The translations under genes and the position numbers were made by a program. The notes under the pieces are model-generated. The model did no database searches. It had not been told where the DNA came from and saw only the letters and a list, made by a program, of their open reading frames with translations. From Cricetomys ansorgei (Eukaryota > Chordata > Mammalia > Rodentia > Nesomyidae), in assembly GCA_026225945.1 (NCBI GenBank), contig JAMJFZ010003163.1, positions 18,598,501 to 18,662,500 on the forward strand: a DNA stretch of 64,000 nt, in the 5' to 3' direction. This document shows positions 41,089 through 51,615 of this stretch, one piece after another. How positions within the stretch are numbered: position 1 is the stretch's first letter; the number at the start of each line of letters is the position of its first letter.

Positions 41089-41479
41089 CCTCAGCTTAGA
41101 AAACGGGGCCTGCCAGCCCCGCTTTCTGTCAGGAGCTGACATGTCACGAGGCAGCGTTTCCTAAGCAATAACCAGGGTAGCCAGCCAGCTGCGTGGGCCT
41201 TCCCCTTGCTCCAGCACTGGCTCTCTCCTCTCCTGCAGCTGACATGCTGGGAACCTAGGCCCCCAGTATTCATGTCCTGGGTCTACCCGGCACCCCACAA
41301 TTGCCCCTGCTCAGTCTCCCAGAGCACCCCGAGCTGGAGCCACGCTCCAACCGCAGCTTGTTCCCAGAGCGGGAGGAGCACAGAGCTATCCTCCCCTCAT
41401 CCTTCCTTTGCGGGCACCACCTCACCCTGCATGGTCTCTTCCATCACCCAGCCATCACCAAAACAGCTTGAACTTCCAA
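41089..41479. other. Unique GC-rich flank, no gene seen
   Basis: A 107-codon plus frame at 41206-41529, rich in Ser and Pro, extends into the L2 fragment and is therefore not a gene. Confidence 0.5.
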
Positions 41480-41570
41480 ACTCCTACTCACTCTTCAAAA
41501 CCTCTGATCAAATGCTACCTTTTCTCTGAGGCTCTCCCCAGAAACTTTTTCCACAGCCAGAGGGTGTGAT
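41480..41570 (+). mobile_element. L2 LINE fragment
   Basis: 'cctactcactcttcaaaacc', 'tctgatcaaatgctaccttt' and 'tctctgaggctctccccaga' match the L2 'ctcatccttcaagacccagctcaaatgtcacctcctccaggaagccttccc' segment near its 3' end. Confidence 0.7.
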
Positions 41571-42560
41571 TGAACCAGTCACGGTTCGGCCATTAAATAA
41601 AACTCTACAAATGCTCTGTTACTTTCAAACGGAACAAAATCAAGCGAGCTACTGGAGGAGGACACGCAGTGTAGAAGAGAAGCGAGCAAGGCTGCCGGAG
41701 AACAGACCGTCCCAGCCAGTCTGCACTAGCACGTGCGCACACAAACACGGAGTGACGGCAGCTTCTGGAGAAGGGAGCACGGGGATGCTTCTGGAGGAGT
41801 TACTCAGCAGAACCCTTATGTCCCTGTGTGTTTTTGAATCCACACCCCCACAAACGCTGCACTGCACTTTCAGTGAAAAGAAAGAAATCCACACCAGTTG
41901 GGAGCGTGCAGGCGTCATTTCTAGTCTCTCCTCTTACCTCTCAGTAAAGCTCTGTGACCTCAAGGACCCTGCTCCCCATCCACAGGTGACAGTGTTCCCA
42001 CATCCCACTACTGGTTTTTCATACATACCAAAACCCTCTGAAAATGAGACCCTTTCTGTGTCCTGCTCAAAACTGGACTCTGCCATCATCTTTCTCTCCC
42101 TGTCTGTGGCAATCAGAGAAAAATCAAGAATGAAGAGACCTCCGGGTCTAGCTCTGGGCCTCTGGGGGCCTTTCTGATATGGTGGCCACAAGGGGCCAAA
42201 TTGACATGATAGGTTTCTGACTTCCACCTTTGGATGAAAGAGCAGTAAGGGCTCTCTGACCAGAAAAACCTGCAGGACACTGGACTTTGGGATCCCAAGA
42301 TAAAAATGCCCCAGGACGTGAGGACAGCATTTTGCAACTGTGCTCGCTGACCTGTAAGTGGGAACCAAGGCCAAGATGGAAGCCTCCCTCCCTCGCATGT
42401 AAAATGTCAGTGGAGTCAGTGGTTTGAAAGTGGTTTGAAAGCAGACACATATTTAGTCACAGAAACAGTAGCCGTGTCAATTTCATCCTAATGACATACT
42501 TTTCTTTACAAATATATGAATCACCTACAAAATTACTTGTACACCAAATAGACTTTATGC
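41571..42560. other. Unique sequence holding the longest open frame
   Basis: The longest frame in the window, 203 codons at 41566-42177 on the plus strand, begins at the end of the L2 fragment. Minus-strand frames of 154, 100 and 89 codons overlap its region. One frame of this size is expected about by chance in 64 kb over six frames. No domain, signal or membrane segment is seen. Confidence 0.5.
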
Positions 42561-42564
42561 TATA

Positions 42565-42607
42565 CAAACATGCACAGGCATGCACACACACAAACGCACA
42601 CACACCA
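42565..42607 (+). repeat. Short degenerate CA repeat
   Basis: CA units interrupted by 'ggcatg' and 'aacg' words. Confidence 0.75.
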
Positions 42608-43510
42608 TCAAACTCAACTGACCAGGACCAAGGGAGCATACCTGTACTGAACGCCCAGTGACAGCAAGACACCTAGCATCGTGCGATAGCACCAACAAAC
42701 ACTCAGTGACACATTGATCACTTAACATTACAAAGATCCCAATACCATGCACAGCTCTTCTGGAAATGTCAACAGCTTGTCGGGAAGTTGAGGATCTGAA
42801 CGAGACCCGCTACTTTCCTTTAGGAGTTCAGGTGAATTATTGACAGTACAAACTGGAGTCATGGCAAGGAATGTGAACCAGGCTAAGAGGCAGACAGGCT
42901 GGCCACACACCCAGCAGATGTGAGCACAGAACAGCGCTAGGATAGTCTCTGATGGAGTTGTACCAAAGGCTTAAAGTGTCCCTTCCTTAAGTGTGGGTTC
43001 GTAGGCACCAACATCTCCAGGCACAGTAAAGAAAAGATACAGGAGCACCACCAGCTCTCGGGCCATCCTTGGGAAATAGGAGCTGAGATAGTCAGTACAA
43101 CAGTCACTTCTAGTGACAAGGCAGACCCTTCCTCAGTAGCCTTGTAGTATATGACAGTAGTATGTTTCTTATAAGTGGGTGTGGGTGTATAGGACAGTGT
43201 AGCTCTCGTGGAATAACCCCCAGGTACCCTCTGCCACCTAAGCCTGCCTTAATACCATCTTTGTCAAGCTCTAAGGGCGTTGCTGATCTTACCTACAGCT
43301 CCACTGTATCCTCCCTGACACTGAGATGGAGCCGCAGGGATGGTCTGTGTGCATCTCTAGCACAGCCCTAACACAGCGGCCCAGGACAGGGAGGTATCTC
43401 TGGAGGCAAATGGCAAGAATCCAGGTATCATCATGGTTGTTCCTCCTGAATCTCTCCTTGGCTTGCGGGTGGTATTGTGTCCTCCCAAGGTCTGCCTTCT
43501 GCTATACTTA
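42608..43510. other. Unique sequence, no gene seen
   Basis: No repeat or exon recognised. The 120-codon minus-strand frame at 43357-43719 overlaps an ancient LTR and is therefore not a gene. Confidence 0.5.
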
Positions 43511-43650
43511 CTCCTGTGACCTCTTTGTGTCCAAGTCTCTGAGACTGGATTAGGGTGCCCTCTGTAGAGACTCTTTTCCAGTAGACATATCCTGTGATAC
43601 CGGGTTGAGGGGATTCCACTAACAATTTGAGGGAGACACAATTCAACCCC
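43511..43650 (-). mobile_element. Ancient ERVL/MaLR-class LTR fragment (minus strand)
   Basis: 'ctgagactggattagggtgc', 'ggttgaggggattccactaa' and 'gagggagacacaattcaacc' correspond, in antisense, to the start of an ancient mammalian LTR of the MLT2-like type that begins 'tgttatgggttgaattgtgt' and has 'ggtgggccctaatccaatat' inside. Only the 5' part of the LTR is present. Confidence 0.65.
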
Positions 43651-44214
43651 AGTGAACAGCACACCCGTGGATCTCTTCATCTGCATGGCTCCTGGGCCAT
43701 TTCCTCTGATTCTGAGCACACCTTCCTCAGGCTTCTCTGAGCATTATCAAGGCTTTCCCAAGGCAAAGGAATAAGAAGTGCTCACAGAACTCCAGGGTCA
43801 GTGACACTGGCAACCCCACCATTATCCATGTGAGTGCTGGCAAAGGGACTTGGTGGAGCCCTGGAGGAAACCAAGCACCTGAAGAATACCCACGCAGGAT
43901 TTGATGACCACAAGTAGATGGGCCACTGAAACCTGACCCAAGCAGGGCGAGAGCATAGAGATGTACAGAAACCCAGCTTCTCCACACCCCACAACCCCAA
44001 TCCCTCCATCGTGGGTGGTCATGCAACCCACAGTCTCCCACAACGCCTATGCAGCAGTCACTGTTGCAAGGCCTTGGTGGGCGTGGGAACAGGGTTTTCA
44101 GTCACAGCCATTTCGAAGTCTGTCCATGTGTGGGATGCAGCTTGTCTCTGCCAGAGAGGGCACGCTTTGCAATCTGAACGGGCAGACTTGTTAACTGACT
44201 GTTGAGTCTAATGT
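43651..44214. other. Unique sequence, no gene seen
   Basis: Frames up to 104 codons on the minus strand overlap in three phases. No exon supported. Confidence 0.5.
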
Positions 44215-44440
44215 TATACCACTATTCTGCCTCTCGTTAGCAACACAAATTACCAGCAATTAGCTGGCTGACTGTTCAAAGGCAGTTCAATTTCATGTAT
44301 ACAGAGAACTATATAATGCTTAATGTATCTATCAAATGTAATAGCCCAAACAAAATTAATGATATGAACACAATGAGTGCTTATACGGGATAATTACAAG
44401 GTGTCGGTCACGAGAAGCATGCCATGGCGTCAGACACACA
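44215..44440. promoter_or_regulatory. CNE-like block
   Basis: 'ctctcgttagcaacacaaat', 'taccagcaattagctggctg', 'gttcaatttcatgtatacag', 'atgcttaatgtatctatcaa', 'aaacaaaattaatgatatga' and 'cttatacgggataattacaa'. Repeat-free, AT-rich, with many TAAT/ATTA cores and some CpG. Strong enhancer texture. Confidence 0.5.
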
Positions 44441-44729
44441 ATGCCGGCAAACAGTCACCAAAGTTGTCAAGCCTGGCCCAGCTCTTAGAAGAGAGAAAAG
44501 TCACTGTGAAACACAGTGGGGCTCAGCCCCATCCAGAGACAGGGTAGGAAAGGCAGGCCACTGTGATGTCCAGGAAACACAAGGTGAATTAAACGAGACC
44601 TGAGGATTGATTTTTCCCATCTGCACAATGGGAAAATGTGCAACTGCCTATCAGAAGTCTAACCTTTACCCCGCACTCACATGACAAAGAAAGGGCTTTA
44701 CTAGCTGTCCAGGCCCCACCTGGAGGAAA
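44441..44729. other. Unique spacer between CNE-like blocks
   Basis: No repeat or exon recognised. Confidence 0.45.
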
Positions 44730-45130
44730 GCGGTGATGCTGTTGATATTATTATCAATATCTAAAAATTTCCAAGCGGACCTCCTCCCTCCCTCATCACT
44801 AACAGTTTGGTGGCATGATACAAACGACACTTCGATTTAATTACCATTCTTTCTCCCCCTCCGGTAACTAAACATTTTCCTCTGCTCAGTATCCCTGGAA
44901 TGACAGGACCATTCCCAGTGTATTACTTGCATATCTATAATTAAATAATTAAGAATTGTTCAAGCCCTTCCAAACACAACAAAAGGCGATGATTATTTCA
45001 AACCCACTTTAGGAGAAGTCAAGCCCCGATCAGCTCCATCTTTTGCTAATAGTTATGCAAGGCTGCGCCGGTAGCATTCCCTCTTGCATGCCAGCACACC
45101 AATAAATTAAGATATTCCTGGCCGCATCTG
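44730..45130. promoter_or_regulatory. CNE-like block with an inverted TTGATA motif
   Basis: Repeat-free and AT-rich, with 'cgatttaattaccattcttt', 'gcatatctataattaaataa', 'ttaagaattgttcaagccct', 'ggcgatgattatttcaaacc', 'tgctaatagttatgcaaggc' and 'ccaataaattaagatattcc'. At 44742-44757 the arms TTGATA and TATCAA flank a TTAT spacer, a compact inverted pair of GATA/CUX-like words. Confidence 0.55.
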
Positions 45131-45397
45131 CACGAGGGAAATTAGAGCATTACCTGGTCCCCGCCAGTGTGCCAGCTCCGAGCGGCAGGCGCAGCCCACG
45201 CTGGGCGACCAGCTGTCTGCGAATGTGGCGTGTGGATCACAGCTCGGAGCCAGGGGATCTCTTAGGAGGTCTGCTCCAATATCAAAACTGCCGCGCCGCA
45301 GGACTGTTCCCTTCACGGCACAATATTCAAACACTTCTCCCGCCTCTCTTTCCAGATCTGAAACCACAGTGAACCTGGGCCTGGGACCATCCAACAT
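45107..45397 (-). other. 96-codon minus-strand frame in the CpG-rich patch
   Basis: The frame starts at an ATG at 45397 and ends at 45107. It is rich in charged residues (SDLEREAGEVFEYCAVKG) and is the most protein-like long frame among those listed, but it lies wholly within a CpG-rich segment, where stop codons are naturally rare, and has no recognised domain. Either chance or a small exon. Confidence 0.2.
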
Positions 45398-45440
45398 CGT
45401 GGTCCCAGCCCCAAGAGCCCGGCGGATTTGGATTTTCCAC
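45131..45440. promoter_or_regulatory. CpG-rich patch (weak CpG island)
   Basis: Around 19 CpGs in about 320 bases by eye, with GC a little above half, which would roughly meet the usual CpG-island thresholds. It adjoins the preceding AT-rich CNE-like block. Words include 'agctccgagcggcaggcgca', 'ctgccgcgccgcaggactgt' and 'agagcccggcggatttgg'. It could be a promoter, an exon or simply the GC-rich edge of a conserved element. Confidence 0.45.
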
Positions 45441-46254
45441 TCTGCCTAGAAGCCTGGGTGGTGAGGTCAGCGCCAAGGCACTTGGTTTTCCGAGCCCCCA
45501 GCTCCCGCTTTGAAGAAGGGTGACCTCATTCCAGGTGGATGTAATGTCACAAGGAACAGTGTCTCAGTTTTGATGGGGCACAGTGGCCCTTGAAAAGGCT
45601 TCACAGACAAACAGATTCCAAAATGTTTCGCAGAAGTCTGAACTCACCTTGAAAGAGGAAAAGAGAGATGTTTTCCCAGAAACGGATGGGCTTCCTACCC
45701 AAGTCCCAGCCTGCACACCACAAGGATCATTCAGCTTCCCACATGTCCTTCAAGCCCAAGCCTCCCGCTCTCCTGGGTTTGGAGACCCTGCTCTGGAACC
45801 AGGCCCTGTGCTTTAGGCAAACAAAAGCAGACACAAGAGTGTATTGTCCTGGCAGTCGGCAAGCTCGGCAGGAATCTGGGATTCGGCAGAACAGGAGCAC
45901 AGTGGGGTCCAGCAATCATCAGGGATGGATGGACCCGCAGTGCTGAGGAAGGAGTTCAGCACCGGGGTGAGGAAGAAAGCAGAAAACTTCCCAATCACAC
46001 TCGGTAAGACGGCCAGACAGCAGCGAGCGATGCAGGTACAAAGGACAGAAAAGGCGGTCTGGACTGCAGGTCATTGATCAGAAAGGAGTGGTCAGCAAGG
46101 CTCAATGTTTAGTGGCCTGGAAGACCCCAAATCCATCAGCTTCCAGTTAGGAATCCTCCGGCAAGAACTTGAAAGAGTATTGAGCCTGCTTTGGTCCCTT
46201 TAGCATGTGGTAACCAACTAAGTCATCTTTCTCGAAGCCTTCTGGTGGATTCGT
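45441..46254. other. Unique sequence, no gene seen
   Basis: Several 60-90 codon frames overlap on both strands. No repeat or exon recognised. Confidence 0.5.
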
Positions 46255-46515
46255 AGTAGCCATTCAGCTTGAATGCCCATCCTCTTTCAAATCCCCAGTG
46301 GCTGTCTTCTGCCTAACTTCATGTATCTACCTCTGCTCATATGAGATCAGGACAGCTGTAATCACTATAATCTGACTCACTCACTATGATCTGACCATTT
46401 CTGTGCCTTCCCCTGTCATCTGAGTCCTTCGGGGTGGAGGAGGCTATGTTTGTCTTGGCCGAGACTCCTCATTCAACATAACACAGGCACAAAGTTGGCA
46501 CAAATAAACTAGAAA
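46255..46515 (+). mobile_element. L2 LINE 3' end (diverged)
   Basis: 'ctttcaaatccccagtggct', 'ctgtcatctgagtccttcgg', 'ggtggaggaggctatgtttg' and 'cacaggcacaaagttggcac' then 'aaataaa' follow the L2 3' end order. Heavily diverged. Confidence 0.5.
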
Positions 46516-46899
46516 GCACGAGAGCAAATAGATTCCAAGCTCATGGACCTGAGACTCTATACATGTTCCACATGGCAGAGGGCTGCCCAGCTGCTGTAAG
46601 ACATACAAACCAAAGGGCCAGTTATCGGAAGCTTTCCGACCTGGTGTCCAGTGGGGTGTTTTTCAGCACAGTGGGGTAAACTCTGCTCCACATATCTGAG
46701 GCTGAGCACAGAGCTCCCACTGGGCCCCATGACAGTGCAGACTAAATGCTCTCCCTCACTGCATGGGGGAATGTGTGCTACATCCAATCATGCTGTCTTT
46801 CTTGGTCTCGCTTAAATGCCATCCATGATGGTCTTAACGGTGTGCAAATGTGCTGGCCCTTCCACCCTTCCCACACAACTTCTCCTGGGACAAAACTTA
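46516..46899. other. Unique sequence, no gene seen
   Basis: No repeat or exon recognised. Confidence 0.45.
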
Positions 46900-47040
46900 T
46901 GCTCTAGCCTAAGTTCAGTTATGAGATGCTTATGCTCTGAGAGGTTTTCTCTTTGGCCTCTCCAATAGATTGAAAGCTTCTGGAGGCAGGCTCAAATCCT
47001 ACATCCTTTGAAAATCTTCCTTGATCTAGAACCAAGAAAG
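46900..47040 (+). mobile_element. Possible L2 fragment
   Basis: 'gattgaaagcttctggaggc' 'aggctcaaatcctacatcct' and 'ttgaaaatcttccttgatct' resemble L2 segments out of their usual order. Weak. Confidence 0.35.
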
Positions 47041-47864
47041 CATATTTGGCAGACAGAAAGTGCCATCATCCTACCACCATGCCACAAGTGGCAGAGACTA
47101 CCAAACAGGCACCCACCGGCTGTCGAGAGGAGAATGCTCTGCTCACAGAAGGCAACCACTCCTGCCCATCTCCTCTGGTGGCTGCCCTCCCTCGGACATT
47201 AAGGCTCTATGAAACACAGCTCCCAGGAAGCCCCAGAGGGTACTGCTGCCAGGGCCAGTGAGCTTAGACAGATCCTCTCTGAGATTCCCCAGCCCTTCTC
47301 TGTTGAAAGCTGAAGGGGCCTCTGAGCATCAGGAGAAACAAAACCAAGACACATGGAACCTTCTTTCCAGTCCCCGATTCCAACAGCGCCAAGACCGTAG
47401 CTAAGGGGAACCCTGGCTCCGGTTGCCGACGCGCTGCCCTTCCAACCAAACGGTCAACAAAGCCTCAAGACAAAAGGTGACTCCTTCTCAAGCCCACCCA
47501 TTTTCTGTTCTTCAAATTAGCTTATAAATGTTATTTCTTCTGCCTCTGCTGCTCCCTCTACTCGGGGCTAAGAAACCTAGCTCAAGACCTGATGTGGGTA
47601 TCACTTTTCAAATGCCCAAATCCCTGTAAAGGTTTAGTGTCTAGCTGTGTGCATTTTGCTCAGTATTAACATGTTCAATGGAGTACTTTGATTTTTTTTT
47701 TTTATCTAGACGCCAGAAGCTGGTGAATATATGCTTCATAGCTTCAGATAAACCTTTTGTTCTTCTGGGGCTGATCAGCTGGTGGAGCAGCGAGAGGGAG
47801 AAAGGGAGGGGAATTCACAGGGGCTCAGCGGTTTCAAAAAGTCAAATTACCTCTGAGCCATAGC
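47041..47864. other. Unique sequence, no gene seen
   Basis: A T-run of about twelve lies at 47690-47703. No exon or SINE body is attached to it. Confidence 0.45.
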
Positions 47865-48142
47865 AAGGCTGATAATTTAAATGAAAAAATATATATACAG
47901 GCCGCAGCACACAACACCGTCTCTGTTAGGACTTTTAATGAAGCCCCAGTTGTGATGACACTGAAGCCGGGAACGCTACGGTGGGATAATTACTTGGCTC
48001 CCACACAGCTGAGTTCCATAGATGCATTATTAACGGCACATTCCTCGCCATAACGAGAGCTGAACAGAGGTAGGCTCACAGACCTTGGCGTCCGCCATTA
48101 GCGGCCTGGCACAAACACAAATGAGTGTTTTCACAAAAGCAT
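47865..48142. promoter_or_regulatory. CNE-like block with retained CpGs
   Basis: 'ggctgataatttaaatgaaa', 'tacaggccgcagcacacaac', 'ggacttttaatgaagcccca', 'gaacgctacggtgggataat', 'tagatgcattattaacggca', 'tcctcgccataacgagagct' and 'gcgtccgccattagcggcct'. Repeat-free, CpG-retaining and homeodomain-rich. One of the best enhancer candidates. Confidence 0.55.
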
Positions 48143-48253
48143 GCAAAGGTTGTGAAATTCCAATGAATCTGTGCTAGGAGGCGGAGTCACAGGGGGAAGG
48201 GGAAAAGGCTTGTGGGGTGTGTGTATACACATATATGTGTTTGTGCATTCACA

Positions 48254-48254
<1 letters not shown>

Positions 48255-48289
<35 letters not shown>
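48255..48289 (+). repeat. (CA)n microsatellite
   Basis: About seventeen uninterrupted CA units. About 40 bases to the left is a 'gtgtgtgtatacacatatat' stretch that could pair with it. Confidence 0.96.
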
Positions 48290-48291
<2 letters not shown>

Positions 48292-49745
48292 CTGTGTAGG
48301 CAGATGTGACCGGAGACGTCACCTTTCCTGCACAAAGTACTTGGAGTAAGGCAGCCTGGGAAATTATGGACTCAGAACACATTGATTTTTCTGCAGCCGA
48401 TCCAAGCAGCAGCCCCAGTGAAGAATTACCGAGAAACAAAATCATCCAGTTCTCCTAGAACCTGGCTCTGCCGTGCCAGCAACCCTGAGCTCACCTGGCT
48501 GGGGCACTGTGCTGCTGCCCAGCTGGACACCCATGTGGCACCACAGGCTGTTCCCCTTCCCTTCTAGGCTCTCTTCCTGAACCAGCACTCTCATGGGCCA
48601 CGTTTTCAAGACACGCAGGCACTCCTCAGACTCCCAAGTTTTCAAGACCTGCAGGTTCTCCTTGGACTCCAAGGACTTCTGGGAAGGGGTTGAATGCTGT
48701 TTGGGTATTCTCGCACCGAGCTAACCCCAATTACAACCAAGAGTGCAGGCACGCGTACATCCTCATAGGAGCCCTGAGGGATCCTAGACATAGGCTCCAG
48801 AGCCCCAGTGACTTCGAGAAGGCTGACGGGACACCAGTGCCCCAGCCCTGTGCTTCTCCTTAGTCTCCTCCAATTTGCTTCCCCCGAAAGCGTCTGTTTC
48901 AAGGTGACCCTGTTTCACGAGTTAGCCCCAGCGTCCCCCGCCTGCTCACAGAACCAGGGGCCTCCCAGTAATTAACACCCGTACTTGATGAGGTCCAGCT
49001 GGCAGACTGAAGCCGTGCCAGCATCCTCCACTCCAGCCCCTGTGTCTCCAGCCAGCCCTGTGAGGCCTCCTACCTCCCCCACCGTTCTGGCTACTACTCT
49101 GTCCCCAGAGAAAAAGGCAGAAAGTCACCCATCACGGACACCTCACACAGAGCTCTTTGTCAGAATGAACCGCTCACTGCTCCGATTGGAAGCATAAAAG
49201 GTGGCCACCTCCAATAATGGAGTGCCAAGCAGCCAAAGATGACGGCAGGAGGGGTGTGTGCCGACCCTGAAAGCAGCCGTCACCCACTGTTTGAGGACAC
49301 CGTACAAAACAGCACCAGCTCTGCTTAAGCCACACTCGGTGTGCACAGAGCTAGTTTGCGGGGCAGCAAACCAGGCATGGCTACTCTGTTACTGAAGTCA
49401 GGATGGGGAGGGAGACTTGCCAGTAAATGCATCAGAGTGACATTTCCTTACACACTTACAGCAACCAAGCTTTTCTACCTACAATGGCACAGCAACAGTT
49501 GTTACTCACTTATCCATGTGTATTTCTCTGTATACCTACCAAGCATCAGAAACAATTATTTTAAAGTATGTTTACACATGTACAGAGACGCTGAGTCTGG
49601 AAAGACAAACACTACATTGTTAACAGCAGCTTCCTGGGAGCTGAGATTAAGATGATTTCTGGACCTTCTTTCTGCGTATCAGCATCTTCTCTCCAGTGAG
49701 GAAAACATATTACTTGAGTTGAAACAAACAAACAAAAAGCTTTCT
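48290..49745. other. Unique sequence, no gene seen
   Basis: GC-rich left part with minor frames on both strands. A (CAAA)3 run lies at about 49724-49737. The 104-codon plus frame at 49341-49655 is treated as chance. Confidence 0.5.
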
Positions 49746-49875
49746 TTAAAGAGTGATGGGTAATTTGCCTTTAGTTAAAGAACACGACAATTAGCAAAGT
49801 TAATAATAATCATTCTGTCATCAGCCGCTCAGTAAATACGACACTAAAATGCAGTTTGCATCTGGATCTGTTCCC
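49746..49875. promoter_or_regulatory. CNE-like AT-rich block
   Basis: 'ggtaatttgcctttagttaa', 'acgacaattagcaaagttaa', 'taataatcattctgtcatca', 'gccgctcagtaaatacgaca' and an octamer-like 'gcagtttgcatctgg'. Repeat-free, with CpGs kept. Confidence 0.45.
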
Positions 49876-50300
49876 GCCCCCCTAGAAAAGCGCAGACATC
49901 ACTTGTGGGAGTGAACTGCGTGAGCTGCTTCTCCCAGTGTGACCTGTGAACAGTGTGAACTCAGAGGGTAAGCCCGTGAGCCCCGGCTGCTGTAATGCCA
50001 CGCCGTCACTCATGCAGGCCCAGGGCTGGAACGACCTGAGCACAGATGGACAAAGGCAGACCAGCAGGAAACAGACCCAGTCAGTGAAGGTGTGGGCAGC
50101 TGCCACCTTGCCTCCTGGGGAGATCCTAACCCTGACCTAACTCATTTTAGGTGGCTTTCTACCATTTAGCCTTTAATTTCTCAGCTCCTGGCATGATGTT
50201 CTATCAATGTGCAGGAATAAAAGGGGGGGGGTGTAGAAGGCATGAGCAAGAAACAGAGCAACAGCAAGTGTAGCTGGGGTCCAACAGGCAGATTACCCAC
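49876..50300. other. Unique sequence, no gene seen
   Basis: A G9 run lies at about 50224. No exon or interspersed repeat. Confidence 0.45.
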
Positions 50301-50307
50301 CTGAACC

Positions 50308-50336
50308 ACCCCCCCCCCCACACACACACACACACC
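50308..50336 (+). repeat. C-run plus (CA)n
   Basis: A C run of about thirteen passing into about eight CA units, a compound microsatellite. Confidence 0.9.
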
Positions 50337-51242
50337 AAACCCAGATTCTTCAGTCCTGGCTAACATGACCTGAGAGGAGGTTCTATAGGAGAGTGAGGAG
50401 GAGACCCCTGGTGGTGAATGCCACCCCAGCAATTTGGCTGTGACCCCCCAACTCATTCTGGCCAGTAGAACAAGAGTCCTTGTTCTCAGGGGGCTGTCCA
50501 GGCAGCTTTGTTTGCTCTGAAGGCCTTACCCTGCCTACTGGTAACCTTCCAGACATCTGGAGACCTTCTGCAGAGGTTTCTGGTGGGGTTGTAGCATCTC
50601 CCTCAGGGTGCTCCCAAGCTCAACCAAGGAGCTCTGATGCCTCTGAGCCTGGCTTTTCCAGGTGCTGAATGGAAGATGGGGGCCTGGCAGGGGCAGGGGA
50701 AGGTGGAGTGGTCCTCAAGATCCCAAAAACCAGCATCATGCCTGGGGTGCTGGATGAGGAGAACCACTTCCTTTAGAAATGGGTAGCCACTACTCAGGCA
50801 AACACTCAAGAGAAGTACTGGGAAGGCTGAAGGCTCTGGGAACAGTGCTCCCTACCTGTGAGGTGCTCTTCCAGGTCCCTCCGGGGTCCCTAGAGGCAAC
50901 CCATTCCCTGAAAGGAAGTAGGGAATGCTGTCTTCAATTGCTGAGATATGGGGCGCATCAAAACGTGAGTCCTTGAGAGCCCCTCCTCAGTGTGAACCAG
51001 AATCAGGAGTAGCAATTTCACTCCTATAGGCTGTGCCCAGTGGTTCTCAGACCCAGGTCTAAAGTGTCCTTTCTTTATTAAAGCATCCTGCAGTACCCTT
51101 TGTCACCTTCCCCAAGTCCCTTCCTGCCTCTTCCTCCCTTTCCATCAGATAGTTTGGTGGAAAGAGAACTAACTACACCTTCAACCAGCAGCCTCTAGCT
51201 AAGGAATCCTGGCCCTCCACCAATAAGGGGCTAGCTCTTCCT
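50337..51242. other. Unique sequence, no gene seen
   Basis: No repeat or exon recognised. All frames are under 70 codons. Confidence 0.5.
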
Positions 51243-51398
51243 CTTCTCTCACCACACACACATAATCAATCACACACACACACACACACACACACATAAT
51301 CAATCACACACACACAGACACACACACACACAGACACACACATACACACACACACCACGCACACAAGCACACACACATAGGCACACGCACACACAGGA
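51243..51398 (+). repeat. Compound CA microsatellite with a duplicated interruption
   Basis: CA arrays interrupted twice by the same 'cacataatcaatcacac' word (near 51259 and 51293), then by GACA, TACA and GCACA variants. The identical interruption shows that an internal ~35-base unit was duplicated during array growth. Confidence 0.95.
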
Positions 51399-51615
51399 GG
51401 GGGTATTCATCAACATATGGTCACAGACATATACAAAACATACACAGAAACCAACCAACAGATCCAAATACACAGCACTAAAGAAACACTCAAAGACAAA
51501 CACAAAATATAGAATCAAACTCAAATGCATTGACCCCATAACCACACAGGCACCTAAACACATCCGAACACAGAACTCACCTACAAACTAACCAACCAAC
51601 AAATGTGGAGACACA
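51399..51615 (+). repeat. G-poor A/C-rich tract
   Basis: The plus strand is almost free of G over about 200 bases, with AAACA, CCAACCAAC and CATACAC words. Probably decayed flank of the CA array. A minus-strand frame rich in Val and Cys (51300-51563) is its by-product. Confidence 0.65.

Noticed and set aside
41566..42177. 203-codon plus-strand open frame, the longest in the window
   Set aside because: Starts at the end of an L2 fragment, is overlapped by minus-strand frames, has no domain or membrane signature, and one such frame is expected by chance in 64 kb over six frames.
41934..42398. 154-codon minus-strand frame
   Set aside because: It is largely the antisense shadow of the 203-codon chance frame.
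51243..51398. Regular repeats resembling a CRISPR array
   Set aside because: It is a CA microsatellite in mammalian DNA. No spacers or cas genes.
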